The notes under the pieces are model-generated. The model was given only the letters and a program-made list of their open reading frames with translations, ran no database searches and had not been told where the DNA came from. DNA of 64,000 nt, taken from assembly GCF_001718315.1 (NCBI RefSeq), contig NZ_CP013363.1, positions 1 to 64,000 of the forward strand. The letters are read 5' to 3'. The DNA comes from Burkholderia diffusa (lineage in GTDB: Bacteria; Pseudomonadota; Gammaproteobacteria; Burkholderiales; Burkholderiaceae). Positions 8,117-16,759 of this stretch are shown piece by piece (within the stretch, counting starts at the first letter, position 1; each line of letters starts with the position of its first letter). The translations under genes were made by a program, and so were the position numbers.

Positions 8117-9145
8117 ATGAAAGCACTGGCAAAGCTCGAGCGCGGCCCGGGTCTCACGCTCACGCGCGTGAAGCGCCCCGAAGTCGGACACAACGACGTG
8201 CTGATCAAGATTCGCCGCACGGCGATCTGCGGCACCGACATCCATATCTGGAAGTGGGACGACTGGGCGCAGAAGACGATTCCCGTACCGATGCACGTCG
8301 GCCATGAATACGTCGGCGAGATCGTCGAGATGGGGCAGGAAGTGCGCGGTTTCGCGATCGGCGACCGCGTGTCCGGCGAAGGCCACATCACGTGTGGCTT
8401 CTGTCGCAACTGTCGTGCTGGCCGCCGGCATCTGTGCCGCAACACCGTAGGCGTCGGTGTGAATCGTGAGGGCGCGTTCGCCGAGTATCTGGCGATTCCC
8501 GCGTTCAACGCGTTCAAGATTCCGCCCGAGATCTCCGACGATCTCGCGTCGATCTTCGATCCGTTCGGCAACGCGACGCACACTGCGCTGTCGTTCAATC
8601 TCGTCGGCGAAGACGTGCTGATCACGGGCGCGGGCCCGATCGGCATCATGGCCGTCGCGATCGCGAAGCACGTCGGCGCGCGCAACGTCGTGATCACCGA
8701 CATCAACGATTACCGGCTCGAACTCGCGCGCAAGATGGGGGCGACGCGCGCGGTCAACGTCGCACGCGAGTCGCTGCGCGACGTGATGACCGACCTGCAC
8801 ATGACGGAAGGTTTCGACGTCGGCCTCGAGATGTCTGGCGTGCCGAGCGCGTTCACCAGCATGCTCGAGGCGATGAATCACGGCGGCAAGGTCGCGCTGC
8901 TCGGCATTCCGCCCGCGCAGACGGCGATCGACTGGAACCAGGTGATCTTCAAGGGGCTCGAGATCAAGGGGATCTACGGTCGCGAGATGTTCGAGACCTG
9001 GTACAAGATGGTCGCGATGCTGCAAAGCGGTCTCGATCTGTCGCCGATCATCACGCATCGTTTTGCGGCCGACGATTACGAAAAAGGCTTTGCTGCGATG
9101 CTGTCCGGTGAAAGCGGCAAGGTGATTCTCGACTGGACTGTCTGA
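8117..9145 (+). CDS. tdh: L-threonine 3-dehydrogenase
   Basis: A 342-residue zinc-dependent medium-chain dehydrogenase that oxidises L-threonine to 2-amino-3-ketobutyrate with NAD, feeding Kbl encoded 13 bp upstream. It has the catalytic zinc segment [13 protein letters not shown] and GHEYVGEI, structural zinc cysteines in [19 protein letters not shown], and a Rossmann GAGPIGIMA motif. Length matches E. coli Tdh. The kbl-tdh order and spacing indicate one transcript, ending at the hairpin at 9152-9186. Confidence 0.96.
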   Translation: MKALAKLERGPGLTLTRVKRPEVGHNDVLIKIRRTAICGTDIHIWKWDDWAQKTIPVPMHVGHEYVGEIVEMGQEVRGFAIGDRVSGEGHITCGFCRNCRAGRRHLCRNTVGVGVNREGAFAEYLAIPAFNAFKIPPEISDDLASIFDPFGNATHTALSFNLVGEDVLITGAGPIGIMAVAIAKHVGARNVVITDINDYRLELARKMGATRAVNVARESLRDVMTDLHMTEGFDVGLEMSGVPSAFTSMLEAMNHGGKVALLGIPPAQTAIDWNQVIFKGLEIKGIYGREMFETWYKMVAMLQSGLDLSPIITHRFAADDYEKGFAAMLSGESGKVILDWTV

Positions 9146-9151
9146 ATGCCG

Positions 9152-9186
9152 GCGGGGCGGCTCGGCACGTGTGCCGACTGCCCCGC
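9152..9186 (+). terminator. Hairpin after tdh
   Basis: Nested stem 7 bp beyond the tdh stop: outer arms GCGGGGC (9152-9158) and GCCCCGC (9180-9186), inner arms TCGGCAC (9162-9168) and GTGCCGA (9171-9177). It lacks a T-run, so termination is likely but not certain. Confidence 0.55.
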
Positions 9187-9235
9187 TCGTGTCGGCATGA
9201 GCGTTTGTCGAAGCCGGGCGCTTCGACGAACGCGT

Positions 9236-9253
9236 GAGGTGAGATTATTCGGG
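9236..9253 (-). repeat. Satellite iteron, inverted relative to the origin
   Basis: GAGGTGAGATTATTCGGG matches the reverse complement of the origin iteron. It lies in the gap between tdh and the convergent gene at 9668. Confidence 0.75.
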
Positions 9254-9667
9254 AGCTGTGTTTGCGTGCCGAATGATGGCTCGATCGTGCTTCCGTGTGG
9301 CGCGCAGCCGAGGAATTCAACGACGGCACGTCGTTTCTCCTTGTCGATATGACGGCGATCGCGCGTCGGTTCCGCAGCTCGAATCGGTGACATGCAAACG
9401 CGCATGCACCTTACCCGCCAGCGTCGCCGTCCCGCCGCACTATCGCGTCGCTCGGCGCGCGTCTTTCTTCCTGCCCTTCCGTTTCCTTTACCGCGCCCGA
9501 ATAGCGAGGCCTTGTCGCATCGCCCGCTTGCGACGGTCTCGCCGTGCCTTCGCGGCAGCACGTCACCATCCAACGCCGTGACGGTGCCTCCTTGATGCGT
9601 GAGCCGATCAACGACGTGCGAACTCACCTTTCATCCTGCCAGGCTGCATCGATCGGTGCACTGCCCG
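9254..9667. other. Intergenic region without a recognised gene
   Basis: About 410 bp with only short overlapping frames of low-complexity composition. One degenerate iteron-like match (about 9613-9630, ending AACTCACCTT) reads in the same direction as the origin array. Nothing else recognised. Confidence 0.5.
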
Positions 9668-9997
9668 CTATTTGATCCGCTCACCGTTCAACCATCGCGG
9701 TTCGAGTTGCAGACTCGACACGGCGAGCCAGCGTTTCGGGCATTGCGGTGCGGTGTCGATCAGCTCGCCATGCGCACCGGACGTCGTCACGAGCCCGCGC
9801 TGCGCCGCATGCCGATACGCGCGGGATACGTCTGCCTGACGCCCAAAGCTGACGAGTGCGCAGGTGACGAAACGGAACATCGGCAACGTCGCGGTTTCCG
9901 GCGCGTAGTCGACCGCGACGAGCAGGGCGTCGAACACGAGCGTCAGAATTGGCGTTACGGCAATCGTGATGCCCGTCAGCTTCACCCGCCCGCGCAT
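9668..9997 (-). CDS. Hypothetical small membrane protein
   Basis: I do not recognise the family. The 109-residue product from the ATG at 9997 begins MRGRVKLTGITIAVTPILTL, with one clear membrane helix near the N-terminus (about residues 5-25) and a soluble C-terminal part containing SRAYRHAAQRGLVTTSGAHGE. An upstream in-frame ATG at 10039 would add 14 residues; a GAGGA motif about 11 bp before 9997 favours the shorter form. It is divergent from the TetR gene, and the palindrome at 10094-10107 lies between them, so TetR may control it. Confidence 0.5.
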   Translation of the reverse strand: MRGRVKLTGITIAVTPILTLVFDALLVAVDYAPETATLPMFRFVTCALVSFGRQADVSRAYRHAAQRGLVTTSGAHGELIDTAPQCPKRWLAVSSLQLEPRWLNGERIK

Positions 9998-10093
9998 ACT
10001 CAATGCCGTCCTCAATGTGCTGCCCGCCATCGAAACCATGCGGCGTTCGGCCCTTCCGGCGACAGGGCCTTTTCACGTGCGTGTTGACGACGG

Positions 10094-10107
10094 AGAACGA
10101 TCGTTCT
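10094..10107. promoter_or_regulatory. Palindromic operator upstream of the tetR-type gene
   Basis: AGAACGATCGTTCT is a perfect 14-bp palindrome 12 bp before the regulator's ATG, a typical location for TetR autoregulation. Confidence 0.6.
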
Positions 10108-10118
10108 ACCGTAAACCC

Positions 10119-10733
10119 ATGAACACACATGATGACTTCTCCGGCGAACCGGTCGTTCGGGACAGGCTTCTCGACGCAGCCGAAGCGCTGATCTATTCGG
10201 GCGGCATCCACGCCACGGGTGTCGATGCGATCGTGAAGCGAGCGGGCGCCGCACGAAAGAGCTTTTATTCGCACTTCGAATCGAAGGAGGCGCTGGTCGT
10301 CGCCGCACTCGAGCGTCGCGACGAGCGCTGGATGCGCTGGTTCGTCGATGCCACGCTGGCGCGCGGCAAGTCGCCGCGTGCGCACTTGCTCGGCATGTTC
10401 GACGTGCTGCGCGACTGGTTCTCGCAACCGGAATTTCACGGCTGCGCGTTCCTGAACGCGTCCGGCGAGATTGCGGATGCCGACGATCCGGTACGCGTCG
10501 TCGCGCGTATGCACAAGGCGCGCTTGCTCGCGTTCGTGCGCGGGCGGTTCGACGCGTATGCCGATGACGTCGGCATCGAGCGCCGCCGACTGGCCCGCGT
10601 CGCGCGCCAATGGCTGGTGCTGATCGATGGCGCGATCGGCGTCGCGCTCGTCAGCGGCGATGCGACGGTGGCGCGCGATGCGCGTGCAACCGCCGAACTC
10701 GTTCTCGATACGGTTTCTCGGGCGTCGACGTAG
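10119..10733 (+). CDS. TetR-family transcriptional regulator
   Basis: A 204-residue protein with an N-terminal TetR helix-turn-helix (residues 10-60: [30 protein letters not shown], then [13 protein letters not shown]) and a helical ligand domain. The in-frame region upstream of 10119 is not protein-like and contains the palindrome at 10094-10107, so the ATG at 10119 is chosen. It is followed 55 bp later by the DUF1348 gene, the likely regulated partner. Ligand unknown. Confidence 0.85.
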   Translation: MNTHDDFSGEPVVRDRLLDAAEALIYSGGIHATGVDAIVKRAGAARKSFYSHFESKEALVVAALERRDERWMRWFVDATLARGKSPRAHLLGMFDVLRDWFSQPEFHGCAFLNASGEIADADDPVRVVARMHKARLLAFVRGRFDAYADDVGIERRRLARVARQWLVLIDGAIGVALVSGDATVARDARATAELVLDTVSRAST

Positions 10734-10788
10734 CGCGTCCCAACCGGCTGCGTTCGTGCGCAGCCTCAACCTTGAACAGGAGCATCTC

Positions 10789-11268
10789 ATGTCCGCTTCC
10801 CCGGAAGTTCGTCCGCCCGTTCCGCCCTTCACGCTCGATACGGCGCGCCAGAAAGTGCGTGCCGCGGAGGATGCGTGGAACACGCGCGACCCGCAGCGCG
10901 TCTCGCTCGCCTATACGCCGCAGAGCCGATGGCGCAATCGCGCGGAGTTCGTGACGGGCCGCGACGAGATCGTCGGACTGCTGCAGCGGAAATGGACGCG
11001 CGAGCTCGACTACCGGCTGATCAAGGAGCTGTGGGCGTTCGGCGGCAATCGCATCGCGGTGCGATTCGCATACGAATGGCATGACGACGCCGGCAACTGG
11101 TTCCGCTCATACGGAAACGAAAACTGGGAGTTCGACGAAAACGGCTTGATGGCGCATCGCCACGCGAGCATCAACGACCTGCCGATTCGCGAGGCGGATC
11201 GCCTGTACCACTGGCCGCTCGGTCGCCGTCCGGACGATCATCCCGGCCTGTCCGATCTCGGCCTCTGA
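10789..11268 (+). CDS. DUF1348 / NTF2-like family protein
   Basis: A 159-residue cytoplasmic protein of the DUF1348 family within the NTF2-like (SnoaL) fold. It shows the characteristic stretches [35 protein letters not shown] and RWTREL-like [16 protein letters not shown]. Members are small alpha+beta cone proteins often co-transcribed with TetR regulators; the reaction, if any, is not established. An AGGAG motif precedes the ATG by a normal distance. Same strand as and 55 bp after the TetR gene, so probably one operon. Confidence 0.85.
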   Translation: MSASPEVRPPVPPFTLDTARQKVRAAEDAWNTRDPQRVSLAYTPQSRWRNRAEFVTGRDEIVGLLQRKWTRELDYRLIKELWAFGGNRIAVRFAYEWHDDAGNWFRSYGNENWEFDENGLMAHRHASINDLPIREADRLYHWPLGRRPDDHPGLSDLGL

Positions 11269-11330
11269 CGCATCGCGATGACGGCGCGTGCACGCGCTCG
11301 ATCGTGCATCGAGTGCGACGCCTGTGCTCA

Positions 11331-11377
11331 ACGGTGAGGAAATACGGGAGCCGCGGGTTGAGGTGAGCGTTTTCGGG
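11331..11377 (-). repeat. Satellite iteron pair, inverted relative to the origin
   Basis: ACGGTGAGGAAATACGGG (11331-11348) and GAGGTGAGCGTTTTCGGG (11360-11377) are reverse-complement origin iterons in the gap between convergent genes. Confidence 0.78.
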
Positions 11378-11875
11378 AGAAGAGGCAGTTCGTGCGTGAC
11401 GGTGTGATTTTTCACGCGCTGCATCTCACCGATCAATCGTCGCAGGAAACGATGCGGTTGCACGGACCGAAGCACCGCATGCGTGACCGTGCACGCGCTT
11501 TCGTTGCTCGCATGCGGATCGCATGCAACATCGCTCGCGCACGTGCGGCATACATGCACGGGGGGGAGTTGCCATCGGTGTGTATCGATGCGCGATGTTA
11601 TTCACCGCTCGACTTCGATGTAATGCAGGTCGCTGCGATGGATCGACACGTAACGTGCGTGCTGCCGAATCGCGTCGCTCACCGTTCGACATCGAAATCG
11701 AAATCGAAATCGACATCGAAATCGACATCGAAATCGACATCGACACGCACGCACGCATGGGTCCAGGCATGCGTGTCGGAATCGGCGAAGGCGTTGCAAC
11801 GCTCAGCCGTGCTGCGCCATCGTGACCGCGACGCCGATCGACCGCTTCCTGGCCGCGCCCCTTCGGATCTTTCTG
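11378..11875. other. Intergenic region with hexanucleotide repeat
   Basis: About 500 bp without a convincing gene between the DUF1348 gene and the convergent tartrate dehydrogenase gene. It contains a G7 tract near 11561 and the tandem repeat at 11691-11744. Open frames across it are translations of the repeat. Confidence 0.55.
11691..11744 (+). repeat. Hexanucleotide tandem repeat (ATCGAA/ATCGAC)
   Basis: Nine consecutive 6-bp units: three ATCGAA, then ATCGAC and ATCGAA alternating, ending in two ATCGAC. No coding frame is supported, so it is an intergenic microsatellite that is probably variable in length between strains. Confidence 0.85.
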
Positions 11876-12961
11876 TCAGCCGGCGATCCGCGACGCGATC
11901 GCCTCACCCACTTCCTGCGTCCCCGCCTGACCGCCGAGATCGCGCGTGCGAGGCCCGGTGCGCAGCACGTCTTCGATCGCCGCAACGATCGCATCGTGCG
12001 CTTCTCGTTCGCGACCCGCGCCGTTACCGAGAAAGTCGAGCATCATCGCCGCGGACCAGATCATCGCGATCGGGTTCGCGATGTACTGGCCCGCGATGTC
12101 CGGCGCGGAGCCGTGCACCGGTTCGAACAGCGACGGAAACTTGCGATCGGGGTTCAGGTTCGCCGACGGCGCGATGCCGATCGTGCCCGTGCAGGCCGGC
12201 CCGAGGTCGGACAGGATGTCGCCGAACAGGTTCGACGCGACGACCACGTCGAAGCGGTCGGGCTGCAGCACGAAGCGCGCGCACAGGATGTCGATGTGCT
12301 GCTTGTCGACGGCGATCTCGGGATAGCGTTCGCCCATCTCGGCCGCACGCGCGTCCCACCACGGCATGCTGATCGCGATGCCGTTGCTCTTGGTCGCGAC
12401 GGTCAGGCGCTTCGCACGGCGCTGCGCGAGCTCGAACGCGAACTTCAGCACGCGCTCCGTGCCGTGACGCGTGAAGATCGACTGCTGCATTACCACTTCG
12501 CGCTCGGTGCCTTCGAACATCGTGCCGCCGACCGACGAATATTCGCCTTCGGTGTTCTCGCGCACGATCATGAAGTCGATGTCGCCTGCCTTGCGGCCGG
12601 CGAGCGGCGACGGCACGCCGTCGAACAGGCGCGCGGGCCGCAGATTGATGTACTGGTCGAATTCGCGGCGGAATTTCAGCAGCGAACCCCACAGCGAAAT
12701 GTGATCGGGCACCGTCGCGGGCCAGCCGACCGCACCGAACAGGATCGCGTCCATGCCGGAGAGCCGGACCTTCCAGTCGTCCGGCATCATCTTGCCGTGC
12801 CGGGCGTAGTAGTCGCAGCTCGCCCAGTCGATCTGCTCGAACTGGAAACGGATGCCGAAGCGCGCCGTCACCGCGTCGAGCGCGCGCAGGCCTTCGGGCA
12901 TCACTTCACGGCCGATGCCGTCACCGGGGATGACGGCAATCTTGTACGTCTTGTCGCTCAT
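11876..12961 (-). CDS. ttuC: Tartrate dehydrogenase/decarboxylase-type (isocitrate/isopropylmalate dehydrogenase family)
   Basis: A 361-residue beta-decarboxylating dehydrogenase. The substrate segment FMIVRENTEGEYSSVGG, the catalytic lysine in TVATKSNGI, metal-binding SNLFGDILSDLG and the NAD-loop EPVHGSAPDIAG are all present. The pattern of the family (MSDKTYKIAVIPGDGIG, WASCDYY) matches tartrate/D-malate dehydrogenases rather than LeuB. It would oxidise tartrate or D-malate with NAD. A divergent LysR gene starts 117 bp away and is the probable activator. D-malate versus tartrate cannot be settled from sequence. Confidence 0.85.
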   Translation of the reverse strand: MSDKTYKIAVIPGDGIGREVMPEGLRALDAVTARFGIRFQFEQIDWASCDYYARHGKMMPDDWKVRLSGMDAILFGAVGWPATVPDHISLWGSLLKFRREFDQYINLRPARLFDGVPSPLAGRKAGDIDFMIVRENTEGEYSSVGGTMFEGTEREVVMQQSIFTRHGTERVLKFAFELAQRRAKRLTVATKSNGIAISMPWWDARAAEMGERYPEIAVDKQHIDILCARFVLQPDRFDVVVASNLFGDILSDLGPACTGTIGIAPSANLNPDRKFPSLFEPVHGSAPDIAGQYIANPIAMIWSAAMMLDFLGNGAGREREAHDAIVAAIEDVLRTGPRTRDLGGQAGTQEVGEAIASRIAG

Positions 12962-13078
12962 GCAAGCCTCCTTGGCTGATCGGGCCGCCGGCAGCGTGCG
13001 CAGCGGAACACGACGCCATTTTATTTATTTCCATTCAGATTAAAATCGTGCGAAAGGTTAATCGACTTTCCACGAATC

Positions 13079-14002
13079 GTGAACAAATCGCCGAATCTCG
13101 ACGACCTGCGCGTCTTCAGCCTGGTCGTCCGCCTGACGAGTTTCAGCATGGCCGCCGAACAGCTCGCGGTATCGCCTGCCTATGTGAGCAAGCGCATCGC
13201 GCTGCTCGAGGCGCAGCTCGGCACGCGGCTGCTGCATCGCTCGACGCGCCGCGTAACGGTCACGGAGGCCGGCGAACGGGTATTCGCGCGTGCCGAGAAG
13301 ATTCTCGACGACGTCGATCATCTCGTCGAGGACGTGTCGACCACGCGCACGGTGCCGCGCGGCACGCTGCGCATCTCGAGCAGCTTCGGCTTCGGCCGTC
13401 ATGTCGTTGCGCCGGCGTTGCTCGACTTCTCCGCGCGCTATCCGCAGCTCAACGTCCGGCTCGATCTGTTCGACCGGATCGTCGACGTCGCGGGCGAAGG
13501 CTACGACCTCGACGTGCGCATCGGCGACGAGATCGCAGATCACCTGATCGCACGTCGTCTTGCCGCAAACTATCGTGTGTTGTGCGCGTCGCCCGACTAT
13601 CTCGCACGGCGCGGCACGCCGCGCACGCTCGCGGATCTCGCATCGCACGACTGTCTCGCGATCAAGGAGCGTGACCATCCGTTCGGCGTCTGGCGGCTGA
13701 ACCTGCGCGGAGAAACGGCGACGGTGAAGGTCGGCGGCGCCCTGTCGACCAACCACGGCGAGGTGGCCGTGCAATGGGCGCTGGCCGGGCGCGGGATCGT
13801 GCTGCGCTCGGTCTGGGAAGCGGGACCGCTGATCGAACGCGGCGCCCTGCGTCGCGTGCTGCCGGACGTGATTCAGCCGGCGAACATCTGGGCGGTGTAT
13901 CCGGAACGCGTCGCGGCTTCGGCGAAAGTGCGCGTGTGCGTCGATTTTCTCGCGGAGGCGCTCGCCGGATTGAATGCCGCCGCGGGTGACGATGCGACCT
14001 GA
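13079..14002 (+). CDS. LysR-family regulator (TtuA/DmlR-like)
   Basis: A 307-residue LysR protein with N-terminal winged helix (LDDLRVFSLVVRLTSFSMAAEQLAVSPAYVSKRIALLE, in part) and a periplasmic-binding-like effector domain (residues 90-300). The start is a GTG at 13079. It is divergent from the tartrate/D-malate dehydrogenase gene, the classical arrangement of DmlR or TtuA with its target. The AT-rich 117-bp gap with TTATTTATTTCCATTCAG should hold the shared operator. Confidence 0.85.
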   Translation: MNKSPNLDDLRVFSLVVRLTSFSMAAEQLAVSPAYVSKRIALLEAQLGTRLLHRSTRRVTVTEAGERVFARAEKILDDVDHLVEDVSTTRTVPRGTLRISSSFGFGRHVVAPALLDFSARYPQLNVRLDLFDRIVDVAGEGYDLDVRIGDEIADHLIARRLAANYRVLCASPDYLARRGTPRTLADLASHDCLAIKERDHPFGVWRLNLRGETATVKVGGALSTNHGEVAVQWALAGRGIVLRSVWEAGPLIERGALRRVLPDVIQPANIWAVYPERVAASAKVRVCVDFLAEALAGLNAAAGDDAT

Positions 14003-14010
14003 AATCGCCA

Positions 14011-14028
14011 AAGGTGAGCTTTTACGGG
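14011..14028 (-). repeat. Satellite iteron, inverted relative to the origin
   Basis: AAGGTGAGCTTTTACGGG lies 8 bp after the LysR stop in the gap to convergent argC. It is the reverse complement of CCCGTAAAAGCTCACCTT, very close to origin copy 2775. Confidence 0.82.
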
Positions 14029-14154
14029 GGCATGTGAGAAGCGCCGGCAGACGTCCGTGACGGCTTGCAACGGCGTCGCGAGCCGGCAGCGTGCACGGGC
14101 CCGCGGCTGCGATGCGCCGGGCCGGGTCGGCCAAGGGTGACGCCCGCCGGCGGC

Positions 14155-15156
14155 TTACACTGCTGTCGCCGCACTCGCCGCACTCGCCGCACTCGCCGCA
14201 CTCGCCGCACTCGCCGCACTCGCCGCACTCGCCGCACCGAGCATCAGGTCGAGATTCTGCACGGCCGCGCCGGATGCCCCTTTGCCGAGATTGTCGAACA
14301 CGGCGGACAACAGCACCTGACCATGATCCGCATTCACGAACACGCCGAGCCGCAGGTCGTTCGTACCGTTCAGCGCTTGCGGATCGAGGTGCGTGATCGT
14401 GCGCGTATCCGCGAGCGGCATGACCTCGACATGGCGCGCGCCGGCGTAATGGTGCGCGAGACATGCATGCAGCAACTCACCGGTCACGCCGGCAGAGAGA
14501 AGACGCAGTTCGATCGGCACGGTCAGCACGATGCCCTGCCGGTAAGCGCCATACGCGGGCACGAACAGCGGACGGTGTGCGAGCCCGGCGTGCAGCTGGA
14601 TCTCGGCCACGTGCTTGTGCGCGAGCGCGAGGCCGTAGACCTGCAGCGGTTTCGTGCGTGCAGCCCCGTCCGATTCGAATTCGTCGACCGCGGCCCGCCC
14701 GCCGCCCGAGTAACCGGACACGGCATGGATGCTCACCGGGTAGTCGCGCGGCAGCAGGCCGGCTCGTTGCAGCGGCCGGAGCAAGCCGATCGCGCCTGTC
14801 GGATAGCAGCCCGGATTGGTCACGCGCCGTGCGCGCGCGATCGTCTGCGCGTGTCCGTCGATCATCTCCGGAAAGCCGTAGACCCATTCCGGATCGGTGC
14901 GATGGGCCGAGCTCGCGTCGATCACGCGTACCGCCGGATTGCGGATGAAGCCGACCGCTTCGCGCGCGGCGGCGTCGGGCAGGCACAGAATCGCGATATC
15001 GGCTGCGTTGATCGCTTCGGCGCGGCGCGCGGGGTCCTTGCGCTCGGCATCCGGCAGCGTGACGATCCGCAGGTCGGTGCGATCCCGCAGGCGCTCGTGA
15101 ATCTGCAGTCCGGTCGTACCTTGGTCGCCGTCGATGTAGACAGTGGAGAGGCTCAT
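14155..15156 (-). CDS. argC: N-acetyl-gamma-glutamyl-phosphate reductase, short type, with repeat tail
   Basis: A 333-residue NADPH-dependent reductase of arginine biosynthesis (type 2 ArgC). It has an N-terminal dinucleotide fold ([14 protein letters not shown]), the catalytic cysteine in [14 protein letters not shown] and [18 protein letters not shown]. The family is usually about 310 residues; the extra C-terminus is an AAS-repeat encoded by nine-base tandem units. The ATG at 15156 gives the expected N-terminus [10 protein letters not shown]; the frame extends further upstream without homology. It stands alone, divergent from a LysR gene, so it is likely a second, conditionally expressed copy. 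Confidence 0.92.
   Translation of the reverse strand: MSLSTVYIDGDQGTTGLQIHERLRDRTDLRIVTLPDAERKDPARRAEAINAADIAILCLPDAAAREAVGFIRNPAVRVIDASSAHRTDPEWVYGFPEMIDGHAQTIARARRVTNPGCYPTGAIGLLRPLQRAGLLPRDYPVSIHAVSGYSGGGRAAVDEFESDGAARTKPLQVYGLALAHKHVAEIQLHAGLAHRPLFVPAYGAYRQGIVLTVPIELRLLSAGVTGELLHACLAHHYAGARHVEVMPLADTRTITHLDPQALNGTNDLRLGVFVNADHGQVLLSAVFDNLGKGASGAAVQNLDLMLGAASAASAASAASAASAASAASAATAV
14168..14230 (-). repeat. Nine-base coding tandem repeat in argC
   Basis: Seven perfect units of GCCGCACTC (+ strand) encode the Ala-Ala-Ser tail of ArgC, with partial units on both sides. Changes in copy number would keep the frame. Confidence 0.92.
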
Positions 15157-15274
15157 GATGGTCGCATTCCTCGTTTCAGACGTCGGGAAAGCCGTATCGT
15201 CCATCGAACGCCTAGAATAGGAAAAGTTGAATTTCCTGATTGCGAGATTCAGATTTCATGAACGAGAGGCGGGA

Positions 15275-16159
15275 ATGCGCGAGATCAGTCTGGATCGACT
15301 GCGTACGCTGGTCGCGATCGCCGACCAGGGGTCCTTCGTGGGCGCGGCGCAACTGCTTCATCTCGCGCCGCCGACGGTCAGCCTTCATGTCGCCGAACTT
15401 GAAAGCCGCATCGGTGCGCCGTTGCTGTCGCGCACGCGCGGCAACGTGCAGCCGTCGACCATCGGTGCCGTGCTGGTGGAGCGGGCGCGTCGTCTGCTGG
15501 CCGAGGTCGAGTCGACCCTCGATGACCTGGAGCGACAAGTGCAGGGGCTGACCGGACGGGTGCGTCTCGGTGCATCGACCGGGGCGATTGCCCATCTGTT
15601 GCCGCAGGCGGTGGCTCGATTGCGCGAGCAGCATCCGGACATCGATGTTCAGATCGCCGTGCTCACGTCGCACGACACACTGGCGCGCATTGCACAGGGC
15701 ACGCTCGACGTCGGACTGGTGGCGCTGCCGCAGCCGGCGGTCGCGGGACTGTCGATCCGCGCGTGGCGGCGCGATCCGGTGCTGGCCTTTCTGCCCGCGG
15801 ACTGGCGGCTTCCCGCGCGGGTGACGCCGGCCTATCTGGCCGCGCGTCCGCTGATTCTCAACGATGCGACCACCCGCCTGTCGCGGCTCACGACCGAATG
15901 GTTTGCGCTCGGTGGCCACCGCCCGGAGCCGCGTATCGAACTCAACTACAACGACGCGATCAAGAGTCTGGTCGCCGCGGGCTACGGCGCGACGCTGCTG
16001 CCGCACGAGGCGGGCGCTCCGTTGCCCGACGCACGCATCGTGATGCGGCCGCTGCGTCCGGCGTTATGGCGCGAACTGGGCATCGCCCATCGGGCCGGCC
16101 CGGTCGAGCGGTCGACCCAGCACGTGCTCGATGCGTTATGGGCGCTTGGCGCGCGCTAG
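15275..16159 (+). CDS. LysR-family regulator divergent from argC
   Basis: A 294-residue LysR protein: winged helix in residues 1-60 (LDRLRTLVAIADQGSFVGAAQLLHLAPPTVSLHVAELE, in part) and effector domain from about 90 (GRVRLGASTGAIAHLLPQAVARL). The ATG at 15275 matches the family N-terminus; an in-frame ATG at 15227 would add 16 atypical residues. Its 118-bp divergent gap with argC suggests it controls that gene. The co-inducer is unknown. Confidence 0.82.
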   Translation: MREISLDRLRTLVAIADQGSFVGAAQLLHLAPPTVSLHVAELESRIGAPLLSRTRGNVQPSTIGAVLVERARRLLAEVESTLDDLERQVQGLTGRVRLGASTGAIAHLLPQAVARLREQHPDIDVQIAVLTSHDTLARIAQGTLDVGLVALPQPAVAGLSIRAWRRDPVLAFLPADWRLPARVTPAYLAARPLILNDATTRLSRLTTEWFALGGHRPEPRIELNYNDAIKSLVAAGYGATLLPHEAGAPLPDARIVMRPLRPALWRELGIAHRAGPVERSTQHVLDALWALGAR

Positions 16160-16234
16160 AACGCAGCGGGCGGCATTCCGGTTCGCCGGGCGTCACGCGT
16201 CGCGCACGATCGCGCCGGCACGCGGGCGAGCCCA

Positions 16235-16699
16235 TTACAGCCGGTGGTCCTTCGCGAGCATCAGCACACGCGCCCAGCGCTGCGCATCGCGCTTGTCCAT
16301 CATCGGCAGCTTCCATTCGCCGTGCATGGCGTCGCGCACACGCACGACCAGATGCCAGCGGCCGCCGATCGGCGCGGCTTCGCAGCCGTCGAGCTGCGAT
16401 AACGTATAGCGGCCGTCTGCGCCATCGTGCGACAGCCAGAGCAGCCCCTGCGTCGCGGATACGCGTACCTCGCCCCACGCACGATGCACGATGTGGGTCC
16501 AGCCTTGTTCCTTCGTGTTCGGTGCGATGTCGCGGCGGCGCTTGATCCACCACGCGATCAGCGAGATCAGGATCGCGGCGGCGAGCACGGCGGCCGCGAT
16601 CGCGACCGGCTGGCCGAACTGCGCGGCAATGACGTGGAACAGGTGAACCGCGCCCCATCCCAGGGCGATGAGCGCGAATAGCGCAATGAAAATCGGCAT
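16235..16699 (-). CDS. Hypothetical inner-membrane protein
   Basis: A 154-residue protein starting MPIFIALFALIALGWGAVHL, with two membrane helices (about residues 1-20 and 28-50) ending in a basic IKRRRD stop-transfer. The soluble C-terminal domain of about 100 residues (WTHIVHRAWGEVRVSATQG, GGRWHLVVRVRDAMHGEW) is probably cytoplasmic. I do not recognise the family. It is the last gene of the adc-bdhA-patatin direction, 60 bp after the patatin gene, so possibly co-transcribed. Confidence 0.65.
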   Translation of the reverse strand: MPIFIALFALIALGWGAVHLFHVIAAQFGQPVAIAAAVLAAAILISLIAWWIKRRRDIAPNTKEQGWTHIVHRAWGEVRVSATQGLLWLSHDGADGRYTLSQLDGCEAAPIGGRWHLVVRVRDAMHGEWKLPMMDKRDAQRWARVLMLAKDHRL

Positions 16700-16759
16700 G
16701 TCGGATCTGAAAGAAGATCGGACCGGCGCAGGCAACGCGCCGGTCCGTCGCAGGCGGCA

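Noticed and set aside
9613..9630. Iteron-like match reading with the origin orientation
   Set aside because: Only the CTCACCTT end is preserved, so it is not counted as a satellite iteron.
11392..12372. Long frame on the + strand through the hexanucleotide repeat
   Set aside because: It is the repeat plus the antisense of the tartrate dehydrogenase gene; arginine-rich and without homology features.
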